Source of the DNA: Trinickia violacea
GTDB lineage: Bacteria > Pseudomonadota > Gammaproteobacteria > Burkholderiales > Burkholderiaceae
NCBI RefSeq assembly: GCF_005280735.1
Contig: NZ_CP040078.1
Coordinates: 992,001-1,056,000 of the forward strand
DNA: 64,000 nt
Direction: 5' to 3'
This document shows, piece after piece, positions 58,846 to 64,000 of this stretch. The notes under the pieces are model-generated. The model was given only the letters and a program-made list of their open reading frames with translations, ran no database searches and was not told where the DNA came from. The translations under genes and the position numbers were made by a program. The stretch's first letter is position 1, and every line of letters begins with the position of its first letter.

Positions 58846-60393
58846 ATGATCGAGGGGACGCCGGACCCGCTCCTGCGGGTGGAGGGGGTTTCTAAGCAAT
58901 ACGGCGGCGTTCGGGCATTGGAGGACGTGCAATTCTCCTGCCGCGCAGGCTCGATCCACGCGCTTCTGGGCGAGAACGGGGCGGGCAAGTCCACCTTCAT
59001 CAAGATCCTTTCCGGCGTCGTGCAGCCTGATCGCGGCCGCCTCTTTCTCGGCGGCGCGCCGGTCAGCTTCGCCACGCCCGGCGCGGCGGCGGACGCGGGA
59101 ATCTCCTGCATCTTTCAGGAGCTTTCGCTGCTGCCCGATCTCACCGTGGCCGACAACATCGGCATCAGCCATCCGCCGCGCCGGTTCGGCATGATCGACC
59201 GGGCGGCGCAGCGGCGGCAGGCGTCGGAGATGCTGGCCCGGGTGGGCGGCGAGGACATCCATCCCGACGCGCCGGTGGGCGAGCTGCCGCTGTCGCGACA
59301 GCAAATGGTGGAGATCGCCAAGGCCCTGGCGCGGCAACCGAGGGTGCTGATCCTCGACGAAGCGACGTCGGCTTTGACTTCGGCCGACGTCGCCAAGGTC
59401 TTCAAGCTTCTGAAGCGTCTCCGGGCGGAAGGGATGGCGATCATCTACATCTCCCACCGGATGCACGAGATCGCGGAACTGGCCGACGAATGCACGGTTT
59501 TCCGCAACGGCCGCTATATCGAGACTTTTGCCGCCGGCACCCGGTCGGATGACGCCATCGTCGAGATGATGATCGGCCGGGAATACTCGAGCGCTTTCCC
59601 GCCGCTCGGCGGGACTAAGCGCGAGGGGAAACCGGCGCTCGCGGTCCGCCATCTTTCCTGGGCGGGCGAATTGAAGGATGTCTCGCTCGAGGTGCATCCA
59701 GGCGAGGTGGTCGGACTTGGCGGGCTCGACGGCCAGGGGCAGCGGCAGTTCCTGCTGGCGCTGTTCGGCGCGCTGATCGGTGTCGAGGGCGAGCTCGAAG
59801 TGGCCGGTAAGCCCGTGAAGATTTCGAGCCCCCGTCAGGCGAAGTCGCCTGCGCTCGGGCTGGCGCTGATTCCGGAGGACCGCAAGAACGAAGGGCTGAT
59901 GCTGCCGATGACGGTGCGCGAGAACCTGTCCTTTGCCGCGCTCGATGCGGTGAGCCGATTCGGCCGGATCGACCGCAAGGCCGAGGCCGCGTTGATCGAT
60001 GCGCTGGTGCGCCAGCTGGCGATCAAGTCGGACGGACTCGATGGTCCCGTGGCGGCGCTGTCGGGCGGCAACCAGCAGAAGGTGGTGATCGGCAAGTGGC
60101 TGATGACGAAGCCGCGCATCGTGCTGCTGAACGATCCGACGAGAGGGATCGACGTCGGCACCAAGCAGGAGATCTATCAGCTGCTGCGGCGGCTGGCGGA
60201 GCAGGGGACCGCTGTCCTGTTCTATTCCACGGACTACGACGAGCTGATTGGTTGCTGCGACCGCGTGGCCATTTTCTACGACGGCACCGTCAGCCGGATC
60301 CTGCAGGGCGCCGAGCTGACCGAGCGCAACCTCGTGGGCGCCGCGCTGAACCTGACATCGTCGGCAAACCGGCCTGCCTCGAATGCCGCATAA
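58846..60393 (+). CDS. CUT2-type sugar ABC transporter ATPase (two-domain)
   Basis: A 515-residue RbsA-like fusion of two nucleotide-binding domains. The first has Walker A GENGAGKST, signature LSRQQMVEIAKAL and Walker B VLILDEATSAL. The second has the degenerate Walker A GLDGQGQRQ and LSGGNQQKVVIGKWL, typical of the inactive-looking half. It energises import through the two permeases that follow. It starts 60 bases after the binding protein. This design contrasts with the single-domain ATPase at 31550. Confidence 0.93.
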   Translation: MIEGTPDPLLRVEGVSKQYGGVRALEDVQFSCRAGSIHALLGENGAGKSTFIKILSGVVQPDRGRLFLGGAPVSFATPGAAADAGISCIFQELSLLPDLTVADNIGISHPPRRFGMIDRAAQRRQASEMLARVGGEDIHPDAPVGELPLSRQQMVEIAKALARQPRVLILDEATSALTSADVAKVFKLLKRLRAEGMAIIYISHRMHEIAELADECTVFRNGRYIETFAAGTRSDDAIVEMMIGREYSSAFPPLGGTKREGKPALAVRHLSWAGELKDVSLEVHPGEVVGLGGLDGQGQRQFLLALFGALIGVEGELEVAGKPVKISSPRQAKSPALGLALIPEDRKNEGLMLPMTVRENLSFAALDAVSRFGRIDRKAEAALIDALVRQLAIKSDGLDGPVAALSGGNQQKVVIGKWLMTKPRIVLLNDPTRGIDVGTKQEIYQLLRRLAEQGTAVLFYSTDYDELIGCCDRVAIFYDGTVSRILQGAELTERNLVGAALNLTSSANRPASNAA

Positions 60394-60420
60394 CCTGACC
60401 ATTGCCAAACGAGGATGACC

Positions 60421-61416
60421 ATGACGGGCAGACCGCGCGAGGGCTATTGGCGTTTTTGGTTCGCGGCGCAGCGCGGGGCGCTGATCGCCATGGCCATATT
60501 CCTCGCGATGTTCGGCGTGTACGGCGCGGCCCAACCGATCGGGCTCTCTGCCGATGTCGTCAACACGGCGGCCAACAAGGGCGCGCTGCTCGCGCTGGTG
60601 GCCATGGCGCAGACGTTGCCGGTGCTGACCGGAGGGCTCGACCTTTCGGTCGGCATGACCTTCATGCTGGCGAACTGCCTGGCGTCGACCATCGTGATCG
60701 GCGGTCCCGCGACGACTGCGCTCGGCATCGTCGGCGTGCTTGCAGCGGGCCTGCTGTGCGGCCTGGTGAATGGGGTGATCGTCGTCTATGGCCGGCTGCA
60801 GCCGCTGATCGCCACGCTCGCGACCAGCGCGATCTATTTCGGCATCGCCCTCGCGCTGCGCCCGCAGCCGGGCGGCGACATCAACGGCGACTTCGCCGAT
60901 CTGATGACGCGCTCGACCTTCGGCGTGCCTTCCTCCGTGCTGTTGATCCTGGGCGCTGTCGTTTTCGTCTGGATGCCTTACCGGAACTCCATGCTGGGGC
61001 GGGCCGCCTATGCGGTGGGCTCGTCGGAGCAGGCGGCCTACATGTCGGGCGTGCCGATCGCGCGGGCGAAGCTCTTGGCCTATGCGCTCGCGGGGCTTTT
61101 CGCGGCTCTGGGCGGGCTGCTGCTGACCTGCATCACGTTCTCCGGCGAGGCGCGGGCCGCGCTCGGCGGCGACTACACGCTGAACTCGATCGCTGCGCTG
61201 GTGATCGGCGGCACCTCGCTCTTCGGGGGCGTCGGCGGCGTGGTCGGATCGATCTTCGGGGCCTTCGTGATGCGGACGGTGGGCGATCTGCTCGTCGTGT
61301 TCAACATCAATCCCGTGCTGCAGCCGCTGTTTGTCGGGATCGTCCTGCTGTTCGCGGTCAGCCTCGGCTCGCTGCGCCTGCTGCGCGTTCGCAACAAACT
61401 GGACCTCTTTCGCTAA
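60421..61416 (+). CDS. CUT2-type sugar ABC permease 1
   Basis: A 331-residue RbsC-like permease: LTGGLDLSVGMTFMLANCLAS (the conserved motif, partly shown) and VIGGTSLFGGVGGVVGSIFG at the end are diagnostic. ATG 60421 is chosen because GAGG at 60411-60414 is 6 bases upstream; ATG 60415 overlaps that site. Its stop overlaps permease 2 start as TAATG. Confidence 0.9.
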   Translation: MTGRPREGYWRFWFAAQRGALIAMAIFLAMFGVYGAAQPIGLSADVVNTAANKGALLALVAMAQTLPVLTGGLDLSVGMTFMLANCLASTIVIGGPATTALGIVGVLAAGLLCGLVNGVIVVYGRLQPLIATLATSAIYFGIALALRPQPGGDINGDFADLMTRSTFGVPSSVLLILGAVVFVWMPYRNSMLGRAAYAVGSSEQAAYMSGVPIARAKLLAYALAGLFAALGGLLLTCITFSGEARAALGGDYTLNSIAALVIGGTSLFGGVGGVVGSIFGAFVMRTVGDLLVVFNINPVLQPLFVGIVLLFAVSLGSLRLLRVRNKLDLFR

Positions 61417-62417
61417 TGCTGCCCATGCCTCGCTCCCTGCCCAAGATCGACGCGGCGACGCTGATCGCCTTCGGCTGCATTCTGCTGCTGCTCTTGCTGG
61501 GCGCGGTGGCCAAGCCGGGCTTCCTGTCCGTCGAATATCTGGCTCAGCAGCTTCAGGTGGCCTCGTTCCTCGGCACGATTGCGACGGGGGAAATGATCGT
61601 GATCCTGATGGGGCAGATTGACTTGTCGATTCCCTGGACGATCGCCATCGGCGGCATGATGGCCACCGGCGCCTCGGGGATTCTCGGGCCCACGCTTGGC
61701 GTGCCGCTCGCCATTCCGTTCGGGATCTTCTGCGGTTTCCTGGTGGGGGTGGTGAATGGCCTGGGGGTGGCCTATCTGCGGGCGCCGTCGATGATCTTCA
61801 CGCTGGGCATGAACGCCGTTGCTCAAGGGCTCATGGTCTATCACACCGGCGGTTTCGCGCCGCAGGATCGGGCCACGGAGCTGATGGTCGCGGTGGCAAG
61901 CGGCCAGTTGATTCCGGGTGTGTCCAATCCCTTGCTCGCTTGGATCGCGCTTGGGGCCGGCGCGGTCTACATGCTGACGCGCACCCGGCTCGGCCGCCAG
62001 ATCTACGCGATCGGCAATCGGGAGCGGGCGGTGTTTCTTTCCGGTGTCGACACACGGTGGGTGACCCTGATCGCCTTCGCGCTGTGCGGCGCCTGCGCGG
62101 CGGCCGGCGGCGTGATGCTTGCAGGGTGGGCGAATCGCTCCTATCAGGCGATGGGCGACCCCTACCTGCTGCCGACCATCGCGGCGATCGTGCTGGGCGG
62201 CACCAATGTGCTCGGCGGCCGCGGCTCTTATCTCGGCACCATTGCGGGTGTGATCCTGATCACGCTTCTGCAATCGATCCTTTCCGTGCTGCAGCCGCAG
62301 GACTATTTCGCGCAAATCGGCATCAAGCTGCCGGCCGATGTTTTCCGGCAGGTGGTGTTCGGTCTGGTGATCATCGTGATGATGATGCTTTATGGGCGGG
62401 AGAAGGTGGTTCGGTAG
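61416..62417 (+). CDS. CUT2-type sugar ABC permease 2
   Basis: A second, different RbsC-like permease, 333 residues, with LMGQIDLSIPWTIAIGGMMA and IVLGGTNVLGGRGSYLG. Two permeases would form a heterodimeric channel as in the YtfT/YjfF-type importers. Its final 28 bases overlap the end of the convergent DUF2063-type gene. Confidence 0.9.
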   Translation: MLPMPRSLPKIDAATLIAFGCILLLLLLGAVAKPGFLSVEYLAQQLQVASFLGTIATGEMIVILMGQIDLSIPWTIAIGGMMATGASGILGPTLGVPLAIPFGIFCGFLVGVVNGLGVAYLRAPSMIFTLGMNAVAQGLMVYHTGGFAPQDRATELMVAVASGQLIPGVSNPLLAWIALGAGAVYMLTRTRLGRQIYAIGNRERAVFLSGVDTRWVTLIAFALCGACAAAGGVMLAGWANRSYQAMGDPYLLPTIAAIVLGGTNVLGGRGSYLGTIAGVILITLLQSILSVLQPQDYFAQIGIKLPADVFRQVVFGLVIIVMMMLYGREKVVR

Positions 62418-63187
62418 GGGGAGGGCGAGACGACGATTCCGTGTTCGACCCACTCCCGCCAGTGACTCGCAAAGTCAAAATCGCTCTCGCGCGCCAGTGC
62501 GGCGTCGAGTGCAGCGCCCATTGTGGCGCCGTCGCGCAGCTCACCCAACATTGCGAACGCATTCGGCGATACCACGAGGACCTCCGGTATCCAGCGAGGC
62601 CGGGCAATAACCATCCGTTGTGCGCGTTCGACTCCGTGCGGCTCGAGTTCCTCGCCAAAGTCGCGAGAGGCACGCCAAAGATCCGCGGCACTCGTCGACG
62701 TATGCAGCAGCTCAACGGCGGGATGAAGCCGGATCGAAGAATTTTCCAACGTCTCCGGCGCGCATTGCGCCCATCGATCCGGTGACCACGTCATCGCGTT
62801 GGCCGCAAAATACGCTCGGTGGATAAGCCACTCGAGGCGGGCAACATCCGCCAGATAGCGATACGTAGCGCTGGGAGGCCATGCCTCCAGCAGGTCTGCC
62901 ATCCGGCTTCCGAACCGGTTGAGATCGCCCGACCCGGCCGGATCAGCCGTGCCGTATTCGTGCGACAACATTAGAAAGAAGCTGTCGCCCATTAGCGCGT
63001 GAAGCACGGGATAGGTGGACGCCAGAACCTTCTGCCAGGTCTGCGTGAGATTGCCTCGATAGAGCGCCACCCGATTTCTGTTCTTTGCCTCATCTCCGGC
63101 AAGTGAGCCAAGCAGTCGCTGTTCGGCATTCACATGCAGCAGTGCGGTTGCAAATTCAAGCTGTATACGTTCAAGAGGTTTGTCCAT
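62390..63187 (-). CDS. bufC: DUF2063/BufC-type partner protein
   Basis: The N-terminal 95 residues form the putative DNA-binding-annotated domain (DUF2063; LYRGNLTQTWQKVLASTYPVLHALMG), followed by a C-terminal helical domain of about 170 residues (YLADVARLEWLIHRAYFA ... DLWRAS). Such proteins are known as recognition partners of DUF692 (MNIO) enzymes in RiPP pathways. ATG 63187 (with AGAGGGCGAG upstream) lies inside the DUF692 gene, overlapping it by 17 bases. It converges on permease 2 with 28 bp of overlap. The biochemical role here is inferred from the pair. Confidence 0.8.
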   Translation of the reverse strand: MDKPLERIQLEFATALLHVNAEQRLLGSLAGDEAKNRNRVALYRGNLTQTWQKVLASTYPVLHALMGDSFFLMLSHEYGTADPAGSGDLNRFGSRMADLLEAWPPSATYRYLADVARLEWLIHRAYFAANAMTWSPDRWAQCAPETLENSSIRLHPAVELLHTSTSAADLWRASRDFGEELEPHGVERAQRMVIARPRWIPEVLVVSPNAFAMLGELRDGATMGAALDAALARESDFDFASHWREWVEHGIVVSPSPYRTTFSRP

Positions 63188-64000
63188 CTCGCCCTCTTCT
63201 GTCAAACGCTTCAGCAACGCTTCTGGCCGTCGCGGCTTCGTCCAGAAGAATCTCAATCGGAGGAACGTCGGTATCCCACTCAATGAGCGTCGACACGGTC
63301 CCGAAACGCTCGACCGCATTGTCGTAAAGCCGCCAGACATCGCTTGAGACCCGGTCGCCATGATCGTCCACGACAGCGTCTTCAGTAGCCAGATGTCCCC
63401 CCAGATGGATCTCCGCTACAGCATCCGTCGGAATCCGCCCTAGCGCCTCAAGCGCATCCTCACCGTGATTGCGCTGGTTCACATAGAGGTTGTTGACATC
63501 GAGAAGCATTGCGCAGCCAGTACGGCGCACCACTTCCAGAAGAAACTCGGTTTCCGTCATCTCGTCCTGCCGAAAGCGAACATGGCTCGAGACGTTTTCG
63601 ATGAGGACGGTCCGCTTCAACACGTCCTGCATTTGGACGACGTGCCGTGACACCACATCAAGGGACTCCGATGTAAACGGTAAGGGAAGCAGGTCATGCA
63701 GATGACGGGTCGACACGGTCGACCAGCACAGGTGCTCGGATACCAGTGCGGGCTGAAACCGATCAACCAGTGACGCGACCCGATCCAGATGGTTGACGTT
63801 TAGCGGTACCGCCGAGCCGATACCGAGTCCTACACCATGGAAACTCAACGGATAGTCCCTCCGGATCTGCTCCAGCACATGCAGATCGTAGCCGCCGTCC
63901 CCCATGTAGTTTTCTGTGTGGACTTCCACCCAATCCACCGGTTGCTTTCCAGCCAGAAAGTCGAGGTAATGCGCATGGCGGAGGCCAATGCCCACGCCGA
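63171..64000 (-). CDS. bufB: DUF692 (MNIO) enzyme, N-terminus at the window edge
   Basis: A TIM-barrel multinuclear non-haem iron oxidase. Metal-ligand patches of the family are all visible: HTENY, FHGVGLGIG, SEHLCWS, IENVSSH, MLLDVNNLYVN, AEIHLGGH, DDHGDRVSSDVWRLY and IEWDTDVP. About 276 residues are inside the window and a few at the N-terminus are cut; GTG 63995 is the last in-frame start candidate but the conserved opening GVGIGLR probably extends beyond. Relatives (MbnB, TglH, BufB) oxidise Cys or other residues of RiPP precursors. The precursor, usually just upstream, would lie beyond base 64000. Confidence 0.88.
   Translation of the reverse strand, partial: GVGIGLRHAHYLDFLAGKQPVDWVEVHTENYMGDGGYDLHVLEQIRRDYPLSFHGVGLGIGSAVPLNVNHLDRVASLVDRFQPALVSEHLCWSTVSTRHLHDLLPLPFTSESLDVVSRHVVQMQDVLKRTVLIENVSSHVRFRQDEMTETEFLLEVVRRTGCAMLLDVNNLYVNQRNHGEDALEALGRIPTDAVAEIHLGGHLATEDAVVDDHGDRVSSDVWRLYDNAVERFGTVSTLIEWDTDVPPIEILLDEAATARSVAEAFDRRGRDGQTS

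Noticed and set aside
1..64000. CRISPR arrays, insertion sequences or integrase-type genes
   Set aside because: I found no regularly spaced repeats, transposase motifs or terminal inverted repeats with target duplications.

Overview
The window reads as chromosome of a high-GC betaproteobacterium of the Burkholderia/Paraburkholderia group. The grounds are strong G/C bias at third codon positions, a Burkholderiales-style tad/cpa pilus locus, fused indolepyruvate:ferredoxin oxidoreductase, CUT2 sugar ABC operons, NodT-type RND efflux genes, and dense packing with ATGA/TGATG junctions. Genus and species cannot be fixed from sequence reading alone. I see no rRNA, tRNA, CRISPR array or intact insertion sequence.

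Left part (1-16 kb): a secreted beta-propeller protein cut by the window edge, a Tat-exported beta-carbonic anhydrase, a GtrB-like glycosyltransferase and a GT87-like membrane protein. These face a complete leftward Flp pilus operon: flp, prepilin peptidase, cpaB, secretin, CpaD-like lipoprotein, tadZ, tadA, tadB, tadC, tadD, tadE, tadG. The pilin leader carries a hairpin, with an inverted repeat further upstream.

Middle (16-36 kb): an S10 carboxypeptidase lipoprotein; a MerR regulator divergent from a methyltransferase across a classic 19-bp-spaced MerR promoter; a TPR/GT9-like protein; a periplasmic solute-binding protein translationally coupled to a CHASE-PAS-GGDEF-EAL protein; a TAXI-like anchored protein; a squalene/phytoene synthase; a small AT-richer islet (S24-like repressor, YhhQ-type transporter, hypothetical); and a CUT2 sugar ABC operon with a FadR-type GntR regulator and two matching operators.

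Right part (36-64 kb): a YciI gene with a broken ECF sigma gene, a SYLF lipoprotein, an amidase, an RND pump divergent from an apparently leaderless ArsR-SRPBCC regulator sharing one 16-bp palindromic operator, a HAD phosphatase, a broken phosphoesterase gene, a universal stress protein, a glycosyltransferase remnant, a fused indolepyruvate:ferredoxin oxidoreductase with a divergent LysR, a second LysR, an MBL hydrolase, a patatin, a second CUT2 ABC operon with two permeases, and at the edge a DUF692 (MNIO)/DUF2063 pair of the kind that modifies RiPP precursors. The precursor, if present, lies just beyond base 64000.

Three broken genes fall between 36 and 50 kb, so that stretch looks like it is eroding. 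The most interesting leads are the ArsR/efflux operator arrangement, the binding-protein/c-di-GMP module and the edge RiPP-type pair.
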